A DNA stretch of 64,000 nucleotides. Source: Plasmodium malariae. Taxonomy: Eukaryota; Apicomplexa; Aconoidasida; Haemosporida; Plasmodiidae. Positions 33,452 through 46,507 of this stretch are shown one piece after another (positions within the stretch are counted from its first letter, which is position 1; each line of letters starts with the position of its first letter). The notes beneath the pieces were generated by a model. It saw only the letters and a list, made by a program, of their open reading frames with translations, was not told where the DNA came from and did no database searches. The stretch is taken from contig NC_041788.1 in assembly GCF_900090045.1 (NCBI RefSeq), positions 3,095,501 to 3,159,500 of the forward strand. Direction: 5' to 3'. Both the position numbers and the translations under genes were made by a program.

Positions 33452-34682
33452 TAGGTAAATATCTGCAAATCTATATCTATCTATATATATATATATATAT
33501 AAATATATGTACTGCGCAAGAAGTTTAAAATTCGACTTTTTTTATAACATATGCACAACATTGTTATCTTATTTTTGATTCATATGATGTTATTTTTTAT
33601 ATGAAGATATATAATGCATCGTTATACGCATTAAATGGATTTTTTTTTCTTTTTTTTTTAATTCAAATTAGTTATAGAAAACATTTATTTTAATTTTTTT
33701 TTTTATATGTAACTATTATTAAAATTAAAGAAAAATACACATTTATAAATTAGATGAACCAAATACGATGATGTGTAAAAAGTGCACTCAATAGTGTTCC
33801 TTCATTCGTTGAAGGGTGTTTTTATACCTTAAAAAGAAAAAGAGAAAAGGAATTGCCAAATTAACTACAATATGTAGTTTTTATAACACCTATTATTATA
33901 TTCTATACTTAACAGTAATGTTACATGCTCTCCATAATTTATATTTTTTATCGACCTTACATATACACACATATATATATATATATATATATGTCACAAA
34001 AAGCAACTTGTGCATTTGAATGCTTCTCTACAAGATTGAACATATAGTTGTATTGCGAAACCAGAATTAAAAATAACCTGTACTGAGTTATATTTGAAAG
34101 GGCTTTTAGCATAACATTCATTTTATGCAATAATAATGCTCAGGATTACACTTATATTTACGTTATAGAGGTATATTTAAAATTATATATTATTATATTC
34201 ATAAAAAGGCAAAGATATAAGTATTTAAAAAAAATAAATAAATAAAGTAGATGCAATATAAACTTACTTGTGCATGTGGTTGTTCATGTAGGTTTTTGCA
34301 ACTTGCCACATATATAAAACTTCATTTAACACAGTAAAAAATATTTTTCAGGAAAAGCAAATTAAATCTAAAATATTAAACAGAAAAAATATGCTGGAAA
34401 AATAAACAGAAAAAATATGCTGGAAATGTAAAACCAAAAATATAAGCAAAAATATAAGCAAAAATATAAACAAAAATATACACTAAAAAATCAAAATTTT
34501 AAAGCACCTTTAAAGAAAATAAAATTTAAAAAATAAATGGAAAAAAGAACAGGAAAAAAATAAAAAACAAAAAATTAGACAGTTCATGAATTTTAACAGT
34601 AATACTAATGTTCAGTAATACACCAAAATACCAAAAATTGAAAAAAATAAAATAAAATAAAATAAAACAACAGGCCATTAGG
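33452..34682. other. Convergent intergenic region
   Basis: A+T-rich 3' flanks of two genes. Short chance ORFs only; an AAAATATAAGC-type short repeat near 34375-34495. No gene seen. Confidence 0.7.
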
Positions 34683-35736
34683 CTAGAAGCAACAAAAATA
34701 CTTCTTAAAGTCTCCTATCCTCCGCTTGTAGTATATTTCTGTTCCATCCTAAAGAATTCAGTAAAGAAATGAAAAAATAAATTAAAATAAGAATAAAAAT
34801 GAAATATATTTTTATCATAATTCCTAATTAGCAGGAATATTAAATTTATATATAAAAAAAAAAGGAAAAAAAATGTATCATTAGATAACTAAAATAAAAG
34901 CTACATTTGCATTTTTTTTATTGGCATTATTTTAATTCTCTTTATTTTAAATTTTGCACTATACCCTCAAGTATTCAATGCGATATCTTAGTCTATCCTT
35001 TCCTGTTTGCTTCACATGCATAAGAGAATTATCAAAAAAATCAGGAGTGTCATATATTATATTTGGTGAATTTAGAAATGCACTGATTTGGTCCTTGGGT
35101 ATAATAAATTCGTTATATTCCTTTCGTCCCATTTTTTTAATTATACGTGAAGAAGAAGAATATTTTACAAGATCAACTGCTATAAAAATTTTTTTACTAA
35201 AATAAAAGGCAGATATTATAGGTAATACACAGTGCAAGATCGAATAAAAGAAAAAGTGTACAACAAAAATAAACTCATAAGAGATAAACAATAAAAATAG
35301 AAAATTCTTCTTTAATAAAAGTTACGTATTTGTCCAACTAAATTACTGTATTGAACAGGTTATGCTATATATATACATACATATAAATTTTATTTTTCAT
35401 TTTTTTAATAATAAATTAAAGCCTCGAAATAAAGGTCACCAAAATCTAGCTTTTTCTGAAGTTAGACAGGAGCCAAATAAAATAAAAAAAAAAAAAAAAA
35501 GCGAAAAAGTTCAAAATAATTATTTGCATGTAAGGTAAAGCATGAGGGGAATAATAAAAAAAAAAGTATATTTCCATAATTTATTTAATTTATTTCCTGA
35601 ATGTTCATATTTTTCCTTATCATGGGTGTATAAAATTTTTTTTTTTTTTTTTTTTCCCCATGTTTAACCTTACATGCGAATAATTATTTTGTGTAGCTTC
35701 TTATTTAACTAATTTGACACCTTTTGGGTTATCCAT
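34683..35736 (-). CDS. Small spliced protein of unknown function
   Basis: Two exons are well supported: 35196-34965 and 34748-34683, joined in phase (RIEYLR-DGTEIYYKRR) with stop after FKKYFCCF. Two tiny upstream exons are proposed, 35736-35721 (MDNPK) and 35455-35440, each in phase, giving about 109 aa. The main exon is not low complexity (VKYSSSSRIIKKMGRKEYN, then PKDQISAFLNSPNIIYDTPD) and looks like a compact soluble domain. No signal peptide or membrane helix in the spliced form; the hydrophobic stretch upstream of 35196 is intron. I do not recognise the family. The main exon is certain enough, the start less so. Confidence 0.62.
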
Positions 35737-36380
35737 ATAAGTACTTATATATGTGTGATGTGTATAGATATGTGCTTATTATTTATGTCCATTTTGCCGT
35801 ACATTATTTTATAGTTATTCTTTTGGTTCATCTATTTCGCTATAATCTTTTTTTTAGTTGTGTTGTTCCTTTTATTTTGTTTTTAACATATATATGAATA
35901 TACCAAAATGAGGTTTAATGGATATGGATAAACATGTTAAATTGTACTATATATGATAATATAGTACGTACGACATTTAAATAATTAAGTATATTTATGA
36001 TGACGAATTATGTAACTGTTATTTATCGTAATAGTCAATAATGATTTGAACAGTTGATAACGTCCATATTTCTAATTTTTGTATTTTCTCATATTTGACT
36101 TTTGACAGTTAACACATGATAGTTAACATATGACAGTTAACATATTACAATAAAAATATATGATAATAAACATTTGGCAGTTTACGTTTGACATTTTTTA
36201 TTTTTTTCTTGGAGAATATGCTCAACCTGCATGTGCACGAAAAGCATGAATTTACGGGATGTATAAACAAAACAAGTTTTTGTTAGGGTTTATTTTTTCC
36301 ATATTTTTTAAAAAGTATAAAATTTAATTGAATTATTAGCAAAATTTTAAAAAATAAACGCTAAAAATATTGCAGTTACG

Positions 36381-36434
<54 letters not shown>

Positions 36435-36879
36435 TTTTCTTATAGCTTTATAAGTTATTGTTGGGCATTTTTCTCCAACATTGACATATTTAATGGTCTC
36501 CTTATATCCTACATGTAAATATATATATATACATACATACCTGATTCAACTTATAGCCGCGAAATAATGCTAAATTTTGTCAGGGGAAAAAAACAAAAAA
36601 TATATATTTATATAGATAGATATGGAACATAAACAACTAATAATTTTTTTTTGTTTTTATTATTTGCCATTTCTGAGAGCATTTGAGAAGTTTCCATTTT
36701 TTTTTAAATTGATGTTGCATAAATTAGAATGTTGTAGGTTCAAGTATTTTTAATTAACGAACTTTTTAATGAGAAGAGAACAAAAAAAAAAAAAATTACA
36801 AAATTGAAAAATAAATTTTAATCCATGGTAATATTTAATATATTTATGAGTTATTCAATTTCTGTATATAGTTCTCTAG

Positions 36880-38098
36880 TTAATTATCAAATTTAAGCGG
36901 TGAATTGTTGATCTGAAATTTGTTAGTAAACTCTACATACATTTTTATTCCTATCAACAGTTATGTAATCAAACATATTTGAAGAAAATAAATAAAATAA
37001 CAAATAGGTAAACTAACAAACAAATAAAATAGCAGATAATTAAAATAATGAGTAAAATGACAGATAAATAAAATAATGAGTAAAATGACAGATAAATAAA
37101 ATAATGAGTAAAATAACAAACAAATAAAATAAAAAAATAAAAAAATATAACAAAATAAAAAAATATAACAAAATAAAGTAGAATAAAATAAAAAGAATAA
37201 CTCCTTGAATTTATATATAAAAAGAAAAACGTATTTTTGTTGGCCTTTTTCATTCACTCCTTAGATTATTTGTATCACAAATTTAGATTTGTTCTATAAT
37301 ATTTTTTCTTTTTTTACCAAATTTTTTTTAATCTTTTATAATTATACAAAAAATATATCTAAAATATATGTAAGGTATATCTAAAATATATGTAAGGTAT
37401 ATCTAAAATATATGTAAGGTATATCTAAAATATATGTAAGGTATATCTAAAATATATGTAAGGTATATCTAAAACATATGTAATGTATATCTAAAATATA
37501 TGTAATGTATATCTAAAATATATGTAAGGTAAATTTAAAATATATGTAAGATATACCCAAAATTTATTTGAAATTTATCTTAAATTTTTATGAATATATG
37601 AATTACTATGACATAAATGCCCAAAGAGTTTTTCAAAAAAAAAGGTTCTAAAAATTAAATAGTCATTATATATATGGTTTAAAATTAAAGAAAATATACA
37701 CAATCATATAAATATATCTTCCTTTTTTTTTTTTTTTTTTGATTTTCTATTTAAAATAATACATCAAATAATGTAATTTACATCTTGAATTATGTTCGAC
37801 TCATTTTAATAATTATTGTAGGATAAATAAAATTTCTTTATAAATTATTATATACCTAAATTTAGTCTATTATGATATATTAAAGACGTATATATATTGA
37901 GCTTTTTCCTCATAATATATGTATACTCGTATATATGCATACTGCTTTAAGCGAACTGCCTTTATTTAACAAATTTAATAAAGCGTATTTTAAATATTGA
38001 AGCGTCAAAAAAAAAAAAAAATAATAAGCATATTCAAGTTTGCACAAATATAAATATACCAAAGTACATAAGTCAGGTATGCCCACATGCAAGTACAT
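36880..38098 (-). CDS. Probable spliced gene, exons not resolved
   Basis: Several pieces on the minus strand look coding but I could not join them all. They are: 37999-37943, reading [17 protein letters not shown] before a GTATGC donor; a piece near 37662-37600 after a TTTTTAG acceptor, reading [12 protein letters not shown]; and a terminal exon 36950-36880, reading [19 protein letters not shown] then FDN-stop, after a GATAG acceptor. No family recognised. The 22-bp and 28-bp arrays would fall in introns, as in neighbouring genes. Confidence 0.35.
37348..37545. repeat. 22-bp tandem array
   Basis: About nine copies of a unit beginning TATATCTAAAATATATGTAA, with G/T variants. It probably lies in an intron of the unresolved minus-strand gene. 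Confidence 0.92.
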
Positions 38099-38106
38099 AT
38101 GTTATG

Positions 38107-38166
<60 letters not shown>

Positions 38167-38478
38167 TATATTTATGTAAATATATGCATGTAAATGTATG
38201 CCTATTTACGAGAACTTATGGTAAGAACCAATAAAAAAACCTATCAGAGCAAAACGAATGAATGACTGACTTCAAACATAAAAAGAAAAAAAAATATACT
38301 TTTGCAAATACTATCATGTGTAGGAGGTGTTGGGATTATTAGGTGTAATATTAATGGTATAATTAGAACAATCCTCTTTTTTGTCTGTTCTTTTTTTTTT
38401 TATTTTGTCTATTTTTTTTTTGAAAAGTCAACAAAATTAATCCAGAGGTGTAAACATTTATTTTGGCTATAAGTCAAA

Positions 38479-39927
38479 ATGCCAAGAGCACGGTCATTTG
38501 GCAGTACATGTTGTTATTATGATGATAATACGAATAAACACTCATTTTTGAAAAGTAAAAGGAGTGAGAATGCCATAAACATAAAGCGTGAAATAGAACA
38601 GTGTGAGAAGGAACATGTAAGCTTTAGGAAAGAAATTAGTAAATTCATAGATAGTATAAAGAAGGAAAATAGATCAAATATGGCGAATACGCCAAATGAG
38701 GCAAATACTCCAAATAAGGCAAAAGAGTCAATTAACACTAATGATAAGAGCTCCGACGGGACGGGAAGGAATAATGGACACTTGACTAACTCCAGTAAAA
38801 AGAATTTTTTTCTATTTTATAAAAATAAATTAAATAGATTTCAAAAAGATAATAGTAAATCTAAAGAAAACAAAAGTAAAATTCCATTAACAGCAAATAA
38901 GGAGGAATTGTTAAAAAATGCAGAAAACCTTACCCTTCTGCACGATGAAAACGTTTCTATTGTAAAGGGAAATACAAAAATTCATATGCTTTATAAAAAT
39001 AATAAAATATTAACCCCTATAATTTTTAGTTTAAATGAAAAGAGAGAAGCAGGAAACAGCAGCGAAACAGAGACATCAAGTTTATATAAGAAAAAATTAA
39101 AAATAGATAGTGGGTTAAGTACAAACGAATTTTGCGAGAGTACTTGTCTTAATAGCAATATTGATCTTTTCGATAAAAAAGGATATGATAATAATTATAC
39201 CTTAAAAGAAGATGAAGAAATGTGTAGTAAAGTAAATAAGAAATCATATGAACAAGTAAAGAATAAAAATGAAAAGATAAATAAAAAATTAAGAAAAAAG
39301 GATTCAATTGATTCAACAACAATTATTGACATTTTTATAAAAAATATTGAAGAAGACGAATGTCAAAGTAGAGAAAAAAAAAAAAAAAAAAATACAGATA
39401 GAAAAAATATTGATTTTTCATCGATGTTCTCACTATACAATTATAACAACTATGATTCTTATTTGTTAGACTCTGAAAATTTTGAAAACTATAAAATGAT
39501 AACAAGCAAAAATAAAGATGATTTTGCCGATAATGATGTACAAAACATACTATTTGAGTATGAAAAGCTAGTTAAAGGTAATAGAAAAATTCTTGTATTA
39601 CTATTTTGCATATTTAATAAACTAAAAATAATTGATAGCTGTAAAGATGTCAATAGAAAAATTGAAAAAGGAATAAGAATATACATACATGAAGTAAAAA
39701 ATATTGTAAAAAATTATGAAGAATTTTTCACAAATCAGGATAATAAAAATACACAGAAATTGCATTATTATTTTAAAAGAAACGAAATAGTGTTATTAAA
39801 AAATATACTGCTTTGTATTATCGATCTTATGTCTAAAATCAAGTATGAATGCAGAGTTTTTAAAAAAGAGGTACAAAAGGAAATTCGCCAAGTGGAAGAG
39901 GTTATTTATAATGCAAATTTGATATAA
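38479..39927 (+). CDS. Low-complexity protein of unknown function
   Basis: Single exon, 482 aa, starting MPRARSFGSTCCYYDD. The first 350 residues are Lys/Asn/Ser/Glu-rich with an imperfect ANTPNEANTPNKAK duplication near residue 70 and a Lys run near 305. The last 130 residues are ordered-looking and helical (LFEYEKLVKGNRKILVLLFC, then KLKIIDSCKDVNRKIEKGI, ending VQKEIRQVEEVIYNANLI). No signal peptide or clear membrane helix; the LVLLFCIF stretch is short. I do not recognise a family. The C-terminal part is the piece to use in a homology search. Confidence 0.78.
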   Translation: MPRARSFGSTCCYYDDNTNKHSFLKSKRSENAINIKREIEQCEKEHVSFRKEISKFIDSIKKENRSNMANTPNEANTPNKAKESINTNDKSSDGTGRNNGHLTNSSKKNFFLFYKNKLNRFQKDNSKSKENKSKIPLTANKEELLKNAENLTLLHDENVSIVKGNTKIHMLYKNNKILTPIIFSLNEKREAGNSSETETSSLYKKKLKIDSGLSTNEFCESTCLNSNIDLFDKKGYDNNYTLKEDEEMCSKVNKKSYEQVKNKNEKINKKLRKKDSIDSTTIIDIFIKNIEEDECQSREKKKKKNTDRKNIDFSSMFSLYNYNNYDSYLLDSENFENYKMITSKNKDDFADNDVQNILFEYEKLVKGNRKILVLLFCIFNKLKIIDSCKDVNRKIEKGIRIYIHEVKNIVKNYEEFFTNQDNKNTQKLHYYFKRNEIVLLKNILLCIIDLMSKIKYECRVFKKEVQKEIRQVEEVIYNANLI

Positions 39928-41098
39928 AGATTACGTCATCTTGTTATAATCGAGTTGAACCGTTCAACTGTTTTACAACTTCTGTAACAAGAAAAAAAAA
40001 AAAAAAATTAACCATACTTTACAGGTGCGGAAGAGCATAAAAATTTAAGTGAGATATTCCAGCGTTTCATAAACATTGATCATTATTGTTTTACATTTTT
40101 ATAATTCAAAATTTTTAATTTTTTTTTACACACTGGATAAAAGTTTTAGTAAACCACTTTTTTATTAATAATACTCGTAACCGGATGTCGTGTCTGATTT
40201 GGTTGCTCAGCTGTTCGAGTGTAAATGTGTAAATAAACATAAGCACATACTTATAAATACCCAAGTGAACTAATGAGCTATTTTTAATTTACCGCAAATA
40301 TGTTCGATTAGTCCACTTCAACGTTCCAACACTTGCAAACACAAGTTTTATGATAAAAAAATTATCTTTACTTGGTATATTATATTATATTTTATTATAT
40401 CATATTATTTTATTCTATTTTTTACGTATGTGCATTCTTTCTCAGAGAGCTAGTATGAAGAATAATAGTATAAATAAGAAAACACTTAAATGTGAGTACG
40501 CTGTAGACGGAAAAACATCCTCTTGATGTACGAATAACATTTTTGTATAATCAATGCATATGATTTTTTAAAACAAACAAAATACAAACAGGTAAAATAA
40601 GCACAATATTATGTGTTTTAATATATGGCTAATAATTTCAAAAAAAAAAAAAAAAAATTTTAATTATTGTCCCATATATATAAAAAAAAAAAAAAAAAAA
40701 AAGAACAGAAAAGATAAAGAAAACGAGAAAGGGGAAAATATATAAAAAAGAAAAAGAATAAACATTATAAATTCCGCATTATACACTGTACATTAAACGT
40801 TAAAACAAAACGAAAAATTACAGAGAGAAATGCTCATGTAAGAATAACGTGGTAGCACAATAAAAAGGGAAGGAGGAGTTGGCTAACTACTAATTAAAAT
40901 TATTTTAATATATATGGCTTATAAGAAAATGCACATGAAGTAAGTGTGTGAATATACGAATTATTATATAACACTTTTTTTTTTTTTTTGTATTATATAG
41001 ATTTATGTTTATTTATATTTCAAAAAAAAAAAAAAAAAAAAAAAAGAAAATATCAAATTGTTCGATGTATTATTCTTCAATAATGCAAAAATTTTAAG
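39928..41098. other. Convergent 3' flanks
   Basis: A+T-rich spacer with several poly-A runs (39990, 40640, 40682, 41022). No gene seen. Confidence 0.7.
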
Positions 41099-43547
41099 TT
41101 ACGTCATTTCTCCAATTAGCTCTTTTAATTCTTCGTCATCAGACTAAAAATAAACATAAAAATGGAGGTATCTCTTTTCCATAATGGACTTATGACAAAC
41201 AAATATATAACCATATATATATGTAAACATAGCTGTATATACAAATGAACATATACGTGCGGAAATATTTGTATACAAAGATATGTATACGCAGATTTGT
41301 ACACCCAGGTTTACACACCTAGGTTTGCACACCCAGGTTTACACACCCAAGTTTACACACCCAAGTTTACACACCCAAGTTTACACACCCAGGTTTGAGC
41401 ACATAGATTTGCGCGCATATAATTGTATACGCCAATTCGTACAGACAAAAACGCACTAATTCGCTAATTTGCAAATTGTTGAATTCACAAATTAGCACTT
41501 TTGACAAATTATTTATTTTACCTCTTCGTTGTTTTTTGATACCCTTACTTCTTCACTGCTTTTCACTTGCAAAACTTCCTTGTCTGTAAATGAAAAATTA
41601 CGTGTACATTTGTAAAATACGTTAATAATATACGATTATAAATAAAAAAAAAAAAAAAAAAAAAAAAAAGTGCAGTAGAGAGTTGGTGTTATGAAGAGGG
41701 GAGTAGTGTTGTGAGGAGAAGTCCAGAGAGGTGAACAAATTTTCATCCATACCTTTTGGCATTTCTGGTATTTTATTAACTTTGGCACCTAATAAAAAAA
41801 AAAAAAAAATTAAATAAAATATGTTTCATGAATAAACAATATATATTATTGCACAGTAAGTTAAAAGTAAGTTACTGAGTTTTTCTTCCAAGCTTTGTTC
41901 CTTTAGTAAATTAAGTTCTTTGTCTATTTCATCCTATGGTAACAGTTACAACAATATCGAAAATAATATTGGAAATGATAATGAAATAAAAAATGTGGTT
42001 AACATGTAAATTAGCTACCTCCCTTATGGGCATTTCATTAACTCAAAAATAAAATAAAACAAAATGAAACAAAATAAAACAAAATATAAGCAAAATACGA
42101 GCAAAATAAAAGAAAAATATAACAAAATATAAAAAAATAAAAAGAAAAAGTTGCTCATAATTTTTTTTAAAGATAATTACATCATCCACGTTATTTAATA
42201 AGTTGAAACTTAGGACTTGATTTATTTCTTCTTGAATATCTTTGTTCTCTTGTATAGTGTCTATAATTTTTTCTACTTTTTGAGTATTTCTGTAATTATT
42301 AAAAAATATATATAAATAAAAATTTAAAAACAAATAATAACACAGTTAATTTATATATTTTCCAAAAATAAAATCTTATATGATCCATTTTGTCTCAATA
42401 TAATATGTGGAGGAAAAATGTATCACTAAATACTCTCATAAAATCATATATATAAATAATGTCATTCATTAATATGCTCGTAATTTTTTATTTGTTTTTC
42501 TCATATATTGTTTCAATTGTTGTCTACATATATGCCGCTTTGTTTTGAATTTCTTGGTTTTGTTTCTCTATACATGCACATATTTATTTAAGTACACGCT
42601 GTGCACACATATACACATGTAATAATTTGTTTATGTACCTATATACGTATCTATATAAGTATCCATATACGTATGTATATATGTATGTATATAAGTATCC
42701 ATATACGTATGTATATATGTATGTATATAAATATCCATATACGTATTTATATATGTATATATGTATCCATATATGTATGCGCATAATCACGTATCATGGA
42801 TAACAAAATGCATAACAGAATACAAATATTTCTTAGTAACATATTTTGCATACATTTCATTGTTAAATTTTTTGTGGGTATTGGCTGCATATGATAACGC
42901 ATTAACAGCAATTTTATGTAAATGCATATTTTCTAAGTTTATCATATTGTCTTCTAGAGTTAATTTATTATTTAGGATGTTTTCTATTTCTTGTTCATAT
43001 AATTTTTTTCTTTTCAGTAATATTTTCGCATTGTTCATTTGATTTTGTTCTACTTTCTGCTTTGCTTCAATTTCCAATTGCTAAAAGGATTAACGAGGAA
43101 AACAACAAAATGCATAAAATATTTTCTTCATTGTACATTCATTGATCAAATAAAAAAGTAGGAAAATTTTAATTAGCTTTCAATCAAATATTATATATTT
43201 ATATTTTTTTGGATGCGCGAGAAAAATGTACATATTAATGCTAAGATATGCAAGGCATTAGCACATTATTTTATTATTATTATTATTATTATTGTAATTG
43301 TTATTATTGTTTTCTTCTTTTTTATCGTTTTTTCCCTTATATATTTTCATGATTACCTTAATTTTTTTTTCGACTTGCACCTGCTTCTTTTCTAAAGCAT
43401 CAATTGCTTCTCTGTTTTTTAAAATAGCTTTGTATACATCATCCTAGGTGAATAAAGGTAAAAGCAAACACAAAAATGATAGTGAAATTTGGAAAATCAC
43501 AAGAACTTATATATATATACTTGTAAATGTATATATATGTACATATG

Positions 43548-43586
<39 letters not shown>

Positions 43587-43698
43587 GTATGTTTATATAT
43601 ATACGTGTGCATACAAATAAAAGAAGACTTACGTTTTTCTTTTTTTTGTCATCAATGCATTCAGAACTATTTTTCTTTTTACAGAACCAAAATCTCAT
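41099..43698 (-). CDS. VPS32: ESCRT-III subunit SNF7/CHMP4 (VPS32)
   Basis: Eight exons, all in phase: 43698-43633, 43443-43357, 43080-42854, 42289-42181, 41933-41876, 41788-41753, 41583-41522 and 41143-41099; 229 aa. It starts MRFWFCKKKN and continues with the SNF7 core (NREAIDALEKKQVQVEKKI, then LLKRKKLYEQEIENIL, then NMHLHKIAVNAL-type helices), an acidic region DDDEIDKELNLLKEQSLEEKL, a proline-containing MIM2-like segment NKIPEMPK, and an acidic C-terminal helix DDEELKELIGEMT. Length is normal for CHMP4 (about 225). Known role: the main polymer of ESCRT-III, which cuts membrane necks from the inside. CHMP4 is preferred over CHMP5/VPS60 because of the KKRKKLYE core, the DEID acidic helix and the proline segment. 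Confidence 0.9.
41290..41400. repeat. 14-bp array (TTTACACACCCAAG) in a VPS32 intron
   Basis: About seven copies of TTTACACACCCA(A/G)G with TTTGCACACC variants, inside the last intron. It is C-rich on this strand, which is unusual here. Confidence 0.9.
42625..42785. repeat. About 36-bp array in VPS32 intron 3
   Basis: Compound repeat of TATCCATATACGTATG plus TATATATGTATGTA segments, three to four copies, giving false open frames on both strands. Confidence 0.85.
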
Positions 43699-46467
43699 TT
43701 TAAAAAAAAGAATGAACAATTCTTAGCACTACAAAAATAATGAATATGTATTGGGGTTGAAAATGCGACAGGAAATTAAAAAAGAAAAAAAAAAAAAAAA
43801 ACATGCATTAAAAAACTCGTAATTTATTTCTTTTTCAATCGTTGCAAACAAAACTCTCTAGCTTTTATATATAATTGTTTTGAGAATAAATTTTATATTT
43901 TATTACTTTCACATTTTATAAATAAATACAATAGTAATGCGCATGATTTCAGTATGTATGCTCATTAAAAAAATATTTGGAGTCTTGCATTAGTTTATCG
44001 TTACATTCCTTTGCATAAAGAGTTTAAAAAAAAAAAAAAAATTTATATAAATAAAAAAAGGCATAATTTTGTAGTAATCTTTGATTTGTTTTGTTATGTT
44101 TTGTTATGTTTTATTTTGTTTTGTTATGTTTCGTTATGCTTCGTTATGCTTCGTTATGCTTCGTTATGCTTCGTTATGCTTCGTTATGCTTCGTTATGTT
44201 TAGTTATATTTAGTTATGTGTAGTTATATTTTGTTTTCCTTTTTTTTTTCCTTTTTTTTTTAACTTTTGAACTGTTAAGTAAATGTTTTGTATTTTTTTT
44301 ACACACTGAATTAAATTTGTTGTGTTTAATAGATTTTTTTTTTTTTTTTGATTTTTTAATAATTGTTATGCTATTTACATGTGTATATTTTTAATTTTAT
44401 AAGTATTTTTTTGTTGTAATTTTTCGTTTTAAGTTGAAAGAACTAACTTTTGTTATTTGTACTTTACGTGTACAGGGATCTACTGATGTATCCAGTATAT
44501 AAATATACCTATGTACATTTTAAAATAGGGCCTAATAGCAACTTGCATGTTATGGTTATTATAACAAAGGAACATTTTTAGTTTTTTGTAACACCGTATC
44601 ATTTTATACACTAGATTTAAGAACACCTAGAGTACGGTACGGAGAAAATTATGGAAGTGTTGAAATGGTTCAGCGATTTTAGCTGTTTGAACGATTTGCT
44701 ATATTATAGCATAATATAATTTGAGGAACATACACATATATATATGCGTACACATACATATAGCACATTTTTAATGTTGCAAAACATTCTTTCTAGTTGA
44801 ACAATAAGTTGAAACATATTAGACTTTTTTTTTTCGTTATTACTTAACAAGTGAACAAGATATATTCTTAAATTATGAAATATATGAAAAAGACTTATAC
44901 TCTTATTTTTATATTACATTTTGTAATTTAAATCCATACCCTTTAAGACAGCATATATAAGAACGAAAAAAAAACAAAAAAAGGAAAAAGAATAAATACT
45001 ACATAATAATATCTTGTACGAGATATATAAAAAACGTTTTGCTTTTAAAAATTAAAATGAACTTTAATATTTACAGAATTAATAGGCTTTATAAAACATA
45101 CAAATATATAATATTTTTATTAACACGTACGGCTATATAGTACTGTGTATGTTTATATTTTCATATAATATATCATTTGATTGCTTAATATTTTTTTCCT
45201 GTCTTTTACTGTAATGCAACCGAACTGTTAAAGCTTTTTTATTGGAAAAAAAAAAAAAAAAAATTCACTCTATGGTTGTTGAAATTTTTTTTTTTATCAA
45301 TTAATCATTAAAAGACACAAATGAAGAACAGAAAATTTTTTCGTTTAGTTTATACAGTATTACAGAAAATATACCTTACTACCAATGGCTTATGCCTATA
45401 ATATATATGAACATAAAAAGCAAAACAGTTTTGTTGTATATCTTTGCAAGCAATATGTGCAGAAAAGAATTCTTACAAAAACAAAAAAATACATGTTCCG
45501 TTATAAAGAACAGCATAATAAATATATATATATTAAACAAATTTGCGTGTATTTATCGCATACCCCTTTGTGATACATAATTTGCTATTTCATATATCAT
45601 ATTGTATATTTTCAAGCTACATAACTACATAACATAGTATTTTTTTTATTTATTCTAGCTAAATAAATTTAAATAAATTATTGCAGAATTTTAAATTGGC
45701 TATTTATGTACAAACATACATATTACATATATGATTTTTTTTTTTTTTTTTTCCATTTTTTGACCTACTCATATTTTTTCTTGCAGTTGAGCTTTATGTG
45801 CCTTACGAAATGTTTATATATACATATATATATATATATAAATATACATACAAAGAGCATAAAAAAATATAAAAATTTTAATTTTTGTATGTATTTTTAC
45901 TTAAACTGCACATGCTACTATAATTCTGTAAAAAAAAAAAGAAAAACTAAAACTACAAATTTGAATGTATTTTTTTCTTTTAAGTGTTCTGCGCAAAAAG
46001 GTAAATTTTTAAACTTCCAATTATAACTCAAAATTGAATAACAAATAAACATATATATATATATATATGTACAAGTATTTTTCGTTATATTTTTTTGTGT
46101 GCATAATTGATGAGGTATTTATTTAAAAATATATTATATGTTATATATATGTATATACACTAAAATGTATATAAAAAAATAAATACAGAAAGTACATGTT
46201 CATAATATATTATATATGTACATAAAAGTATATTAAAAAAAAAAAAAATAGCACTTCTAATTAATGCATTAAAAAATTTCTCATTTACAAATACTTAAAA
46301 TTAAACAAGAAATTAATAAAATGATAATTTTTAAAAATAATATTTTGTTCAATTAAAACAATTTAAATGGTATTTATACTCATGTATAAAAATAGAGCAA
46401 TACGCATAAAAATATATAGTAAGTACAAATATATGTTTACATATAAAAAATATATATATTTTGTCAT

Positions 46468-46507
<40 letters not shown>

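Larger units (their letters stand above)
35737..38478. other. Long intergenic region with an unresolved spliced gene
   Basis: About 2.7 kb. Besides the unresolved minus-strand exons listed separately, it holds a TA/T tract at 36386-36440, ACAGTTAACATATG-like short repeats at 36108-36190, a roughly 28-bp array at 37000-37130, a 22-bp array at 37348-37545 and a TA run at 38110-38161. Confidence 0.6.
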
